Below, in pieces: positions 45,860 through 56,629 of a stretch of 64,000 bases of DNA. The notes beneath the pieces are model-generated. The model ran no database searches and was not told where the DNA came from. It saw only the letters and a list, made by a program, of their open reading frames with translations. Numbering within the stretch: position 1 is the first letter of the stretch; each line of letters opens with the position of its first letter. The stretch is from contig OX439044.1 of assembly GCA_949317995.1 (NCBI GenBank), positions 48,006,166 through 48,070,165 on the forward strand, given 5' to 3'. Source of the stretch: Acholoe squamosa. Taxonomy: Eukaryota > Annelida > Polychaeta > Phyllodocida > Polynoidae. The translations under genes were made by a program, and so were the position numbers.

Positions 45860-48800
45860 AGGCTGAATACCCCTAAAAAAGTCACCACCCCGTTTTTAGG
45901 CCAATATCCTACAAACTGCACCTATAGCGTATGACATGGTTTCTAAGCCGTGGCTTATACCGGGGCTTATACGCTACAGGGATTTATTGTAAATTACCTC
46001 ACCTATAACCTATAGTGGTCATCAGGGCACTCAACCTTTGGTTAAGCCAAAGAGTGAGACTTTGCTCAGATCGTGGGGAACAATATACATGTAAAACCAC
46101 GGTGCTTTGGGGCATGCATCCATGATTTATTTCATGCACACATACAGAGATTGATTTGTAGATTTCGAAAGCATTCGCGACATCAAGCAGCAGTGAATGA
46201 AAGTCCAAGTTCACTACTGTACATAAGGCCTAAAAAAAGGTTTGTTTCCAGTTACCCGACCGACCCTAGCAAAAAAGGGCTGATCCTGGAATTATTTTTT
46301 TATTTTGTGAATTTTTGACAATTTTTAGGCATTTTTCCTGTACTTTTCATATTTTTTCATCAATTTTTCGTGGGGGCCTATCCAGGTCCTCATCTATTGG
46401 TATACAGTTCATAACAGTCATTCATATCTTTTACATGTGTTTCACATTTCTTGTGTTTTTCATAATTCTACTGTAAAATCATAGAATCCAACATGTCTGC
46501 CCATACATTTCTATACAAAAAAAGAGAGGTTAATTTGTGTGTAAGAAAGGCTCCTCTGCATGTGTGAGAGCATGAAACTCACACCAATTGTGTGAGAGTT
46601 GACAGGTCTGGGCCAGGGAGTAGCAGGTGAGGTGGTGAGAGTTTGTGGGGATGCATAAGAGTTATTTGTGACTACCTGTTGAAAGTTTGTGATCCCCCAG
46701 TCCAAGACACAATGTTTGAACCTCTGTACTATACGCTCTCTATCTTGATGTAATACAGTACATGCTCAGACTAATGAGAACCAGCAAAACAGAAGCAAGT
46801 TGCTTCTGTTTTTTTCGCTTCATTACTATACCAATCTTCAGCATTAGTTTCTCTGATGTTTTATAACCCATACCCGGTAGTTCACCTTGCATCTATCAGA
46901 TGATTGAGCCATACAAATCCTATATAAAATCTGGCTATATAGAGGCTTAGTAGACTATGGGTATCATGAATAAATAGTGTAGTTTTATTTTACCACAGAC
47001 AGTCATGCAGCAGACTTTTAATGGTAGGGAAAAGTCCACTGGCCACCCAGGCCAGTAGGAAGGTTATTTTGGGAAAAATCACTGGCCAAAACTCAAAACT
47101 ACTGGCCATTGGCCACCGGGCCAGTGTTAGTGTCTACCCCTGTTAAGGATAATTTCAGTACCCCTGTACCCCCGGCGCTTGCTCAAGACTGGCGCTTATT
47201 TGAGAGCCCGGCGCTTAAACAAGTCAGTATGGTAGGCCTAAATTTCTTTGATGGGCTGCATCAATCTTTACATTTGACTTGCTGACATGCAATATGGTAG
47301 ACATTTTTCCTTTGAAATTGTTTTTTTTTCCTTCAATATATAAATTTTAAGGCTATTAGCAGCTATGTATAGCTTCAATCGTTGCTTCATTCCCATCATT
47401 GGACATTTTCTTTAGACCTTGATAATTCTGCACTGCATGACAGGAAATTAGCAATACCTTTGAAAGTCACCAGGAAGTCACCCCGCTTGGAAAATTTTTT
47501 TATCTCTGCACAAGTGTTTAGGAAAGACAGAGGGAGAGTTATCATGCTGAAACAATACCCCATCTTTCTCCTTCTGAGCCTGTTGTGCTATATACCCTGT
47601 TGAAGTGTGTCACCCCAACCAATGCCCCAAGGATCCCGTCCCTTCATAGTTAACAAAAGCTCCCCATTTTGCACCCCCTTCTGGCAGGACACCTGAGCCG
47701 GCTTTTTGCCTTAGTGTGCTGATTCAACGTGGGGTGGGGGCTTTAACGGCCGAGGTCTACACTTTTGACCATGCTGTTAGGTACGTGGCGTGCACGTCTC
47801 CAGCCCACAGATTATGCAAAGCATCATAGACTAAGTTATGTTAAACCTCATCGGAATTATGATGATCCGTCTTAACAATTATGTATACCACTAGCCTAAC
47901 TCATAGGCATCTTCATTGATAATCGAAGATTGCCTTTACAGTGTAAGTCCAGTCATTTTATTTTTTCCTGGAAGATAAAGCTGTAGGCCCGGAGTACTTA
48001 TTATAAATGGCCAGCCAAAATGAAACGAATTTTAAACTACCAGAGTACATGTATTTGAGAAATCTACCAGACTAGACTATGGCCATATCATAGCTAATTT
48101 TCAATAACAATACAGTATGTAAAAAGAATATAGTTTCACCTGAACACAGTCTGCTTTAGGCCTAATTGTTAATCCTGGGAGATGATGGAGAGGTCAGATA
48201 TTCGGTGAATAGTAGCTTTAACAATGCGTGAGAGAGATGGGCTAGATATTATGGCCACAGCAGGATGCACAGCTCCGGGTAAGGCTGTACCGTGTGGAGA
48301 GGTCTGGATGTGTCCGCTTACCAGGCTCCACTGTGTATCCCCGTCTAGGCCTACCTCTCCTCACCGACTTACGAAAGGACCACTGGTTGTGCTCACACTG
48401 AATCTCAAGTGATCCTTTCGACTGGGGACCTCCTTTTTTTCTGGCGGAGAGCTCAGCTACACGTCGGCCACCTAGTGTGTGAGTCGGGTACTGCTGGCAG
48501 GACAGACTGGCAGGCGTTCTGACAGCCTATGGGGTCGGCTGGTGGAGAGCTGAGATGAACGCCGGCAGCCAGCCACAGGGCAGCTGACTGGAGCATCACG
48601 GGACGCCCCATGGTCATCCGGGGCCTCTGGCTGTCAGTCATCCTCAGCAGGGGGCGCTAACAACTCACGGGCTAACCTCATTACTCAGCTAAACCCCACA
48701 GCAGGGGACTCACTAAGCAGCCGCCCGCCCACCACCAGCGTGAGGAAACTGCCAAAGACGCTTAATGGCCGTGTCCAGGGGCACTCAGGGTGGGTGACAG

Positions 48801-49170
48801 GGCAAGAACGTGGCCTGGGGGACAAGGATCATGTGCTGACCACTGGGACCGGCTGCATCCATGGCTATCATGCAGGCCTGATCATGACTGGTGTAGGTAT
48901 TGCCTGGGGTATTGCCCCGGGGGTATTGCCCGAGAGGTATTGCTATTTGAGAGATACTATCGAGACAGATACTTTATTGAAACTATAACTGGTAGGTTCA
49001 AGTAAGTTTCAAATCACTTTTATTAAGGCTTTATTCACAAAGAAGTTTCAACCTTTCATACGCCTTTTAGTCAATACCCCAACAGGCGGTCTCTTTTATA
49101 GGCCGCTTTAAGTCACACAAACCAACTACCTGCAAGGTAGGGGCCCTTGATGGGGGGTCCCCAATTTCCC
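45860..49170. other. Upstream intergenic DNA, no gene recognised
   Basis: Contains a repeat copy at 46225-46380 and an inverted actggcc / ggccagt cluster with three ggcgctt motifs at 47035-47230. The stretch 48220-48900 is GC-rich, giving shadow ORFs on both strands; no domain or codon pattern supports a gene. Confidence 0.4.
46225..46380 (+). mobile_element. Dispersed repeat, copy 1 (related to 51055-51412)
   Basis: Shares, in inverse orientation, ggcctaaaaaaaggttt.tt.c, ttacccgaccgacc and a T/A-run interior with ggcattttt motifs. Type unknown. Confidence 0.5.
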
Positions 49171-49300
49171 ATGTCAATTTTAAGATATGTCCATGTCACT
49201 GTGTCGATTTTAAGATATGTCCATGTCACTGTGTCGATTTTAAGAAAAGGTCATGTCCCCATGTCGATTTTAAGAAAATGCCAATGTCCCATGTCACTAA
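49171..49300 (+). repeat. Exact 30-bp tandem repeat, four copies
   Basis: Units start at 49171, 49201, 49231 and 49261 with (a/g)tgtc(a/g)attttaaga; the first two differ at only two bases (49171 a/g, 49175 a/g). Related to the degenerate repeat at 975-1052. Confidence 0.9.
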
Positions 49301-49373
49301 GCTCAAAAATGCCCAGGTAGGGCTGCGAATCCCCTGAACGCAGGAGGACGGCGGAATATATACCCCTCAGCCT

Positions 49374-49530
49374 CAGGGGCTGATCCAGAAGTGACCGTCT
49401 AGGGATGCACAGCCGAGAAAATTTGGTCGCAGGGGGGGGGCACAAGCAGGTCTCGGGCCATATTTCCTATAGTTATAGACTGGCCTAATTTTAGGGGGGC
49501 ACAGCCTCCCCCCCCTTGGATCCGCCCCTG
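49374..49530. mobile_element. hAT-like MITE (CAGNGGCGGATCC family), copy D
   Basis: Begins CAGGGGCTGATCCAGAAG and ends TTGGATCCGCCCCTG, with a G-run and a C-run inside. No clear target duplication. Confidence 0.7.
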
Positions 49531-49670
49531 CCCTCGTTACGGTTCATTAGGTTTCACACTGAACACCCTCTGGGCCATTCCCTTCGTCACGCACTTGAGC
49601 ACTTGAGGCCACCTGTGGTGCCCTCTCACGAGAGAAAAAGGAAAAGCTCCGGAAGGGCGCCCTGCTTACT

Positions 49671-50785
49671 GCAGGATGCAACTTGTTACATTGGACTCTG
49701 CCCTGAGGGCATGCAGCGCTGCCCTCATGGTGATGCGTATATTTTCGGGACTACCGCGCGGCATTGAGCATGCTCTGAGGGCATAATGCTCTGCTTCTAC
49801 AAATCAGCAATGACTAATTCTAGGGTATGCCCTCAGGGCATCATGTATCGTCCCTAAGGGAATGTTCCTGCCCTCTTGAAGTTCTGGGATTGACCAAAAA
49901 GATGCACATGCCCTGAGGGCAACACTTGTGTTATCTATGCCCTCAGGACCTATTTCTTGCTTCTTTAAAACATGATTGACTCAACTAGGGCATAGGCCCC
50001 CAGGGTATGTACCAAACTTCTACAGATTGAGGCCACCTAGGCCCCGAGGGCCTAGATGGCCTTAGGGCATACTGTGTGAGAATAGACACCTGTAACAGTC
50101 AGCAAAGGAACATGCCCGTAGGGCATTAATGACACTGGTGATGTCCTGAGTGCAACCATTTTAATAGTAACTGTACCCCCAGTAGCAGCTGACATAGAAC
50201 AAGAAATGAACATGCCCCAAGGGCATGGATATTACTGCTGATGCCCTGAGGGCCTGCATACATTACCCAAACAGTCTATAGATCGAGTGCCCTCAGGGCA
50301 TTGGCTTGGGACAATGATTAGGCCTATAGTAAACTGTTTATGCCCTTAGGGAGCTGAAGATCTGGACACCACTTCCCATGGGCAGGGCTGGAAAATCATG
50401 CCCTGGGGCCTGCATCACTATCAATAGTCTTGAGGAGGGCAGAGCAATGCCCCCAGGGCATACACTTATAGCTCTAAAGGTTAAGGAGGTTGGTCAATGT
50501 CCCAAGGGCATCCATCCATGGTCTGTACTGTTTGTATCTATAGAAGTAAAAGCTATGCCCCAGGGGCATCAGTGACTGGTGCCATCGATGCCCCGAGGGC
50601 ATGCTCTAGTTGGCTTATAGACACAGAAAAGGCCCTTGGGGCATGCATTCTCATCTGCCTCCTTCCCATGCCACTGTGGGAAAGTGACGCCTACTCCGCT
50701 GCTGTCCGCGTAATTTCCGCGTCACTCCCACGCGACAGTCTGTAGGCCCCGAGGACATAGTCCGATGTAACAAGTTGTATCCTGC
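49671..50785. mobile_element. 1.1-kb transposon-like element carrying an array of TGCCCTNAGGGCA palindromes
   Basis: Inverted ends of about 38 bp: GCAGGATGCAACTTGTTACA.. and ..TGTAACAAGTTGTATCCTGC, each running into a first palindrome. Between them the motif TGCCC(T/C)(G/C/A)(A/G)GGGCA occurs about 22 times at irregular 20-90 bp spacing, for example at 49700, 49828, 49909, 50213, 50242, 50288, 50448, 50498, 50556 and 50589. DNA between motifs is unrelated A+T-rich sequence. No transposase ORF; the weak plus-strand ORFs (50378-50745) read through the motifs. Confidence 0.75.
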
Positions 50786-50812
50786 TATCTGACTACGATA
50801 TGGTACATGGTA

Positions 50813-50966
50813 CAGTGAGACCTCGATAATCCGACCCTTGATAATGATAGTCCGTCATACACGGGATCCGGCCAGGCTGTGTGGAGGGCATTCCCATACA
50901 AATCTATTGATAGTCCATGCAAAATTTGTCTACAACAGGGATGGCCGGACTATCAAGGTCTCACTG
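50813..50966. mobile_element. 154-bp pogo/Tigger-like MITE
   Basis: Ends CAGTGAGACCTCGATAATCC and GACTATCAAGGTCTCACTG, flanked by TA on both sides. This TIR (CAGTG.aACCTCGATaATCCG) is characteristic of pogo/Tigger-type Tc1/mariner elements. Too short to encode a transposase. Confidence 0.85.
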
Positions 50967-51054
50967 TAATAGTCTTGGATACGCCTCGACCTCCATTCAT
51001 CATAAATATGATTCCCTACATTAGATAAACTAATCATGTGATGCTTGAGGCAAA

Positions 51055-51412
51055 CAAAAATAGTTGATTTTCCGGTGACATGGTAAAAAATGTTGAGGTC
51101 GGGAGGTTTTTTGTTGGTTTTTTTTTTGCGTCCTATGCCTCTTTATAGGCATATTTTACTAGACTTTCACTGTTATTGTAAGGAAGGATCGTTTCCTATG
51201 TGAAATATGAGAAAATGACAGGAAAAGACGTGTATATGTTCTGAACACAAGTTTTTATATAAAAAAACCAAAAAAATGAGGATTTTTGAAAAAATGTTTA
51301 AAAAACCTAAAAATTTGAAAAAATTCCCCAAAAAATTCTGAGGTGGGCCCCTTTTAGCTGAGGTCGGTCGGGTGACCGGAACCTTTTTTTTTTTTTTTTG
51401 GCCTGACCAGCG
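51055..51412 (-). mobile_element. Dispersed repeat, copy 2 (related to 46225-46380)
   Basis: Contains gaggtcgg.cgggt.accgga followed by a T-run and ggcctga, the reverse complement of copy 1. A second ttgaggtcgggagg plus T-run occurs at the left edge. The Lys/Phe-rich ORF here comes from A-runs. Confidence 0.5.
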
Positions 51413-51525
51413 AGACATGCAGAGTTGGACACTTGAATATATATTGAGATAGGCCTAATCAGGTGGGGGGGGGGGCAGAGCGGGTTTAAAAGTGTGGGGG
51501 ATGAGGATTCTCAATTAGTCATGCA

Positions 51526-51603
51526 AAAGGGTGTATGCTTGGGGAATCGACCGGGCCCTCCGCGGAGATGAATGTTGACGCCATCAGGTTCCCCGGGTTT
51601 GAC
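51526..51603 (+). repeat. Dispersed repeat, copy 2
   Basis: Partner of 20235-20312 (about 80% similar by eye). Confidence 0.65.
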
Positions 51604-51742
51604 ATACGGTATAGGGACATTATCTTTAGCCCTTTAATTGTTTTTAGTTCTATAAGAGCTTGGAGTATGGTTATTTGGTTCACTATTAATCCCAAATCTT
51701 TTTAATTCCACTCTCATTGCTGATGGGCGCCCGACAGCATTA

Positions 51743-51830
51743 GATTCAGATGAGATCTCATCTGAAACCCTAAGATTCAGATGAGATCTCATCTGAAACC
51801 CTAAGATTCAGATGAGATCTCATCTGAAAC
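51743..51830. repeat. Three perfect 22-bp palindromes in a 31-bp tandem array
   Basis: Each unit contains a perfect palindrome with half-site TTCAGATGAGA, at 51745-51766, 51776-51797 and 51807-51828. The 9-nt linker (accctaaga) is identical in both gaps. Confidence 0.95.
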
Positions 51831-51839
51831 CATGCCCCG

Positions 51840-52510
51840 ACACTGCCCTGAGGAACTGCAGTGACATAAACTTTTGTCTCTAGTATGACGTCATATGACT
51901 TCCGGCCAGGTCGAAATCCCAATCATCCCCCCAGATGCATTAGTCAGGGCCAAGATATCAAAAAGAGCCCCCTAAAAGGGAGTGTAAGGCATTTTTGAGT
52001 AGAAGTGTTCTGAGAGTTCGATTAGGGTTATTTGGGTATGCTGAATCTAAATCTGCCAGTTGTCATTTGATATTTTCACTTTTTGCCCCCGAAACCTCAA
52101 AAACAAAATGGCTGCCATTTGGCTTAAAATTTCCAGATGTGAGCATATATAAGGTAATGTAGCCTGTTGCAAATGGTGATGTAAGGCTGAACATGAAAGT
52201 CCTCAGAGTTCACCTTCCATTTAATCAGAAGGCAAAACTTGTTTCTTGCAAAGCAACTGATGTAGTTCTTCAATTAACTTGATCCTGGTGTCAATTCCCA
52301 TGTTTTCAAGCCTGCTGAGGCTGATTATTTAGCTTATAATCACTTTAGAGCAGTTCAATAGTGTGAAAATAAGTGTTTCTAAATAGATTAGATCTGAAAT
52401 TATGATTTTATCATAAGCTTGCGACATACTTAAGCATTTTCTCTGCTGCTTTAGAATAGATATGATAGATTCTTCTCAAGTTTCATATGACATGAAAAAA
52501 AGATCAAGAT
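51840..52510. other. Intergenic, nothing recognised
   Basis: A+T-rich unique sequence. Confidence 0.4.
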
Positions 52511-52511
52511 G

Positions 52512-52592
52512 GCAGCCATTTTCCAAGATGGCAACCATTTTCCAAAATGGTAACCATTTTCCAAGATGGCGACCATTTTCCAATATGGCTGC
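52512..52592. repeat. 19-bp tandem repeat of AAGATGGC..CCATTTTCC
   Basis: ccatttt starts at 52516, 52535, 52554 and 52573 (19-bp period), and each unit carries (a)a(g/a)atgg(c/t), a YY1-like core. The ends aagatggcagcc and atggctgcc are inverted. Confidence 0.85.
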
Positions 52593-52599
52593 CAACCTA

Positions 52600-53085
52600 C
52601 ACCACCTTGTAAAAGTGTTTGATAGGAATGGATGTAATAGACCTGTAACACAGTTCTCAAGTGCAACCGAGTAAGTCAGGAATTGTGTATGTGAGAGGGG
52701 AACTATTCAGGGCTGGATTACTATTCACAGATATAAATGCTCCCTCCTGGCTAAGGGAAGTTACCATAAATAGAACTGTACAAATCGCTTTTTGGTTGAT
52801 CATTTTTATTTCAGTTTCTTTTATTTCCTAACTGACTGGAGTGAAAATAGCTTCTGTAACCAGAGTTTTGCTGCTTAGAATGACCCAAAGTTTAGGTCTG
52901 GATCCAAGACTTTTCACAAAGTTTCATCAAAACAGCTAGTTCGGTCCATAGATTTCTTAGATGTAGAGGACTATTGGCACACATGGTCAAAGTCCAAAAA
53001 TCCTAGTGTCTACTCTTGTACATATTGCACAGAATGTGCCACTGTACATCATTAATCTCAGTGTTGATCACTATATATGTGGATC
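52600..53085. other. Intergenic, nothing recognised
   Basis: A+T-rich; no gene or repeat recognised. Confidence 0.4.
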
Positions 53086-53090
53086 AACAC

Positions 53091-53183
53091 GGTAAAAGGT
53101 ACTCCCACGCACCCCCTCGCGGGTGTACCTTTTACTGTGTACCTTTTTAAACCCGCCCCTACCCTTGGGTAGGGGCGGGTTTA
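53091..53183. repeat. Two adjacent strong hairpins, possible edge of the virus-like element
   Basis: First: ggtaaaaggta / taccttttac around a short C-rich loop with an inner caccc / gggtg pair. Second: perfect 17-nt arms (53148-53164 and 53167-53183, taaacccgcccctaccc and complement) with a 2-nt loop. They lie just past the last ORF of the minus-strand block, where a terminator or terminal structure would be expected. Confidence 0.6.
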
Positions 53184-53360
53184 CTAAAAATAAAAACTTA
53201 ACAAACAAATTTATTTTATTTTTTTTTATTTTAATATTTACACTTTATTATTTACAATTTGCTAAATACAAATTCACACTCTTTACATAATATAGCCGAA
53301 TATCGGAGAGGAACATGACAGAACCCACACATTGAGATGTACACATTCAACTTTTGTTTG

Positions 53361-53495
53361 TCATAATTCAGAGCAAGTACCCTCTTGAAATGAAGGATAG
53401 GTGTAAGCCATATTTCCCATCCACATCTCATCGATATTACAAGTGAAATCCACTGAAGTGCTATACCAAGTACTCCATTTAGTTTGTCTGGACAT
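53361..53495 (-). CDS. Small ORF (44 codons) overlapping the end of the split ORF
   Basis: ATG at 53495-53493 lies inside the last codons of the ORF ending at 53479, in another frame; the stop is TGA at 53363-53361. Peptide is Trp/Tyr/Met-rich with two Cys. Overlapping start and stop suggest compact, virus-like gene packing. No family recognised. Confidence 0.25.
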   Translation of the reverse strand: MSRQTKWSTWYSTSVDFTCNIDEMWMGNMAYTYPSFQEGTCSEL

Positions 53496-53627
53496 GATAC
53501 TTCTCAGTTGAGCAGCTGGTACACAACATTCGATTGACATACTTTTGACAAAAAGAGTCGAACGTTCCCTTTGAACAATGATACATCTTTCTCAAGAAGT
53601 CAGAGCTCTCTTCCAAAAGAGAAAGCA
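53479..53627 (-). pseudogene. 3' part of a 137-codon ORF split by the LTR retrotransposon
   Basis: Continues in frame from the 62370-62634 segment once the retrotransposon and one copy of its ACGT duplication are ignored. About 49 more codons follow to a TAA at 53481-53479. This half has five Cys, four of them in the last 30 residues. Function unknown. Confidence 0.7.
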
Positions 53628-53631
53628 ACGT

Positions 53632-54274
53632 TGGGCTGTATGGTTGTGTTGGATGTGTATATTAGGGGGTGTTACTTGTGTTGGGGTTAGCTAGACTCAA
53701 GTGTCTCTCTGTAGACCAGCCCACTCTTAATCCACAGATGAGTACTGCTCTGGATGGGTTTACTGGGTTTTATTGTCCATTCACACATAGATATGATAGG
53801 TTACAATCCTCAATAGTCCATGGCAATGTCAGTAGCAGAACAGTGTGACTAGCAAGGTGTGTGCATGTAGATGTGGCCGTGTGGAGAGATAGTGGCTCCA
53901 GGCCTAGCTGAGCTGCTCTACTCGTAGTCCATGGTTCGACACCAGGCCCTAGCCTAGCGTCCGCTCTTCATGCCGGCTCCCGCACTTCTGCGCGGCTCAT
54001 CCTGCTCGTCTCTACCTGGGTTTCTCTCTGCTCGGTTATTGGCTGAATCCCTCATCACGTGTCCACCGCATGCACACCCCTCCTTTTCCTCCTGACCAGA
54101 TCTCGTCGACTCCCCTCCGTCTGCAACATTCCACAGCCTACCATAAACTCTAGCTACCATAAACCCTATACAGGATTCCCATAGCTCTCTCTCATATAGC
54201 ATACAACAAACACAGACATAACTGTACCCTGATATACCCGTCCATTATAATTATTGGCTATTGATGACAAGACA
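53632..54274 (-). repeat. 3' LTR (element on minus strand)
   Basis: 643 bp, starts TGTCTTGTCATC and ends CAGCCCA on the minus strand. AATAAA at 53773-53768 could serve polyadenylation. The 82-codon ORF inside occurs identically in both LTRs and is not taken as a gene. Confidence 0.92.
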
Positions 54275-55550
54275 GGTGCAGGCGCTCCCCCTCTGTGACT
54301 CGAGCCACCGCAAATATGGGTCTTGTCATGCTACCCTGATATTCTCTATAATGCAGTTTCACATCAGTGTCTTCACATACATCTTATCCACATACATACT
54401 ATACAATTATATCATCCTCAGATAAGACAGAGCACAATGACATGTGATACAAAAGTGTGCGATCATAACATTGATTACTTCATAGTCTTCTTACTTAGAT
54501 ACATGCTTATTTAGTTTCAACAATACATTTCACACTGCTCCCAGTAACATTATGAAGCGCACAACACACTAATATAAATGTCCTTGCCATTAATACTTTC
54601 ATAAATGTGAAAAGATCTGCAAAAAGGGACTCCCACTTCAGGAGTAATAAGGTCCCTCTTCCCAGCACAGGACACTCATGTTTCTTCGATCATTCTTCTA
54701 ATATTTCTCCTTTTTGGTCCAAAACTATAGCCAATTAGCATGCTTGACTTAACATTTAAATCAACTCATTCAAGTCACTACAATAGCCCTTCTTGGCTGT
54801 AAAAATACCCTGGTTCTCCAGTTAACAAACCCGGCTCTTCAGAAATAACCCTTTTTACATTCATTTAGGCATAAGAATAATAAATTCCAAATAATATCAT
54901 TGCTTAAATGTAATACTACATGCAGCATATTATATTTGCCCTGACAACTACATGAGCTGTCCTCCTTTCTCTCATTCCAGGTGACTCACTTGTTCACCCT
55001 GCACTTAGTCCTACCTTACCAAAACATAGCAGTGTCCATTCACCAATCACTTAAATGTTCAGTGCCTATTGTCTTATTGCAGAGTTTATCAGACAGTCAC
55101 TTGTGTGGTCTTCCTTCATAGTCTCCTTTTTTGCACATCTTTTGCTGTTACCATATATATTACATGTTACACAGAGTTTAACACTAACTGCCAACCAACG
55201 TACTCCTGTCAGCAGCTTAGTGCTATGCCCAAACCGATTCTCAGTACAGGTAGTCCCCAAGATTGTACACACAATTCTAATATGACTCATTAAAAGATAA
55301 ACATTCAATACGTATGTTTTTCTACATTTCTCTTTAGATCTCAGTCCTGGGTCTCCCTAACCTTCCACCCCTTTTAAAACTCCCAAATGGACCTGGGATA
55401 AGATCAATACACACTGGGTGGGTGGAGGATAGAGAAGTCCTTTCATAGACCCCAGAGTCTCTTTTTATGGGCGTTTCTAATATAATATGGCATCACTCAT
55501 CTTTCTCAGTCATTGTTAATGAATATATCATAGACCACTCTTAAGTCAAT
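54275..55550. other. Non-coding interior of the LTR element, 3' part
   Basis: A+T-rich. Short ORFs on both strands at 55055-55308 overlap and lack motifs. No integrase or reverse transcriptase remnants recognised. Confidence 0.5.
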
Positions 55551-55555
55551 ATAAA

Positions 55556-55910
55556 AGTCAACATCCTAGGAATGTGTAATTACCGCCACTCCTAATTAAC
55601 TTAAATGATGTATACATGCTCTGTTACCATCCTAGAAATAGGTGCGACTGTTCCTCAGTAACTTTGCATCAAAAACTTATACTGATGTTTGCCTTGTTAA
55701 CATCCTAGGAACAGCTAATACTGTGTCTGTCCCTCATTAACTTGGCATTGAAAACTTATATTGGTGTGTGCCTTGTTAACATCCTAGGTACAGCTGGTGG
55801 TTTGGCTGTCCCTCATTAACCTAGCAGTTGACATCCTAGGAACAACTATTATCCTAGCCCGGTACCATGGCTGGCTGTCCCTTATCAACTTGAACCAATG
55901 TTTGCCTATA
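55556..55910 (+). repeat. Degenerate tandem repeat, unit about 70-85 bp, in LTR element
   Basis: catcctagga(a)(c)agct blocks recur at about 55562, 55629, 55701, 55780 and 55832, followed by ctgtcc(c)tcattaac and, in two units, aaaacttatat.gtg. Confidence 0.65.
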
Positions 55911-55967
55911 ACAGTTACTTCTAATATGTCCCCAGTGCCTGGGCTGATTCACTTATATAATTCTAGT

Positions 55968-56130
55968 GTCTTCACCAACAATACCCTGGTGGGTACATTA
56001 TGAATCAGGAACTCAGTCCTACCATGAAATACCCCAGTGGGTGCACTACAGCTCACCATCCTTGCCTTCATTGCTAATAATTCCAGTGTCTGTACAACAA
56101 ATACTTCTCTGGGTACACTATGATCCTGGG
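55968..56130 (+). repeat. Degenerate tandem repeat (ataccc..gtgggtacattatga) in LTR element
   Basis: Three units of about 50-75 bp, each with a t(a)cccagtgggt.ca(c/t)ta core preceded by cagtgtc(t)..acaa. Confidence 0.55.
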
Positions 56131-56629
56131 AATACACACACTAGTGAGTTCTATCCAATAGATTTGGGTTACCAAGTAGAATACACAGTACTGATAGTGG
56201 TAGATAGTGGATGGATGGGTGTCCAGCATCAGTGGCTAGCTGTGCTGACCCACTCAATGCCAGTAACACCAAACTTCTGTCCTGGCTGCTCTGAGGGCTC
56301 CTTCCGGAGATCATGTGACTACTATACATCAAACCTGTCTTCCTGTTTTCACACTGTCATCTTCTCTCACTAGCTTTCTCCCTCTTCTATTCAATGTTCG
56401 TTTAATGCACACTATTGTTATGAATCCTCTTCTCAGCAATAGATTATGAAACTCACAGTGAAATACAGACTTTTCACAGAAAGACAAAGATATCTGACCA
56501 GCCCCCTACTTCCCTACTCAATCCAGGAAGAGGTAGCAGTAGCCCTACACCTTATATCATTCCTGTGGCTGTCTCTCTCCTTCATTTATTAGATGCATCA
56601 GATAGAAGCTGGCACTTAGCACACTATGA

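Noticed and set aside
49700-50760. CRISPR-like array of short palindromic repeats
   Set aside because: Host is eukaryotic, repeat spacing is irregular, motifs are only 12-14 bp and variable, and no cas genes exist; inverted ends point to a transposon.
53954-54202. 82-codon ORF present in both LTRs
   Set aside because: Lies wholly within each LTR, has no domain, and is identical only because the LTRs are identical.
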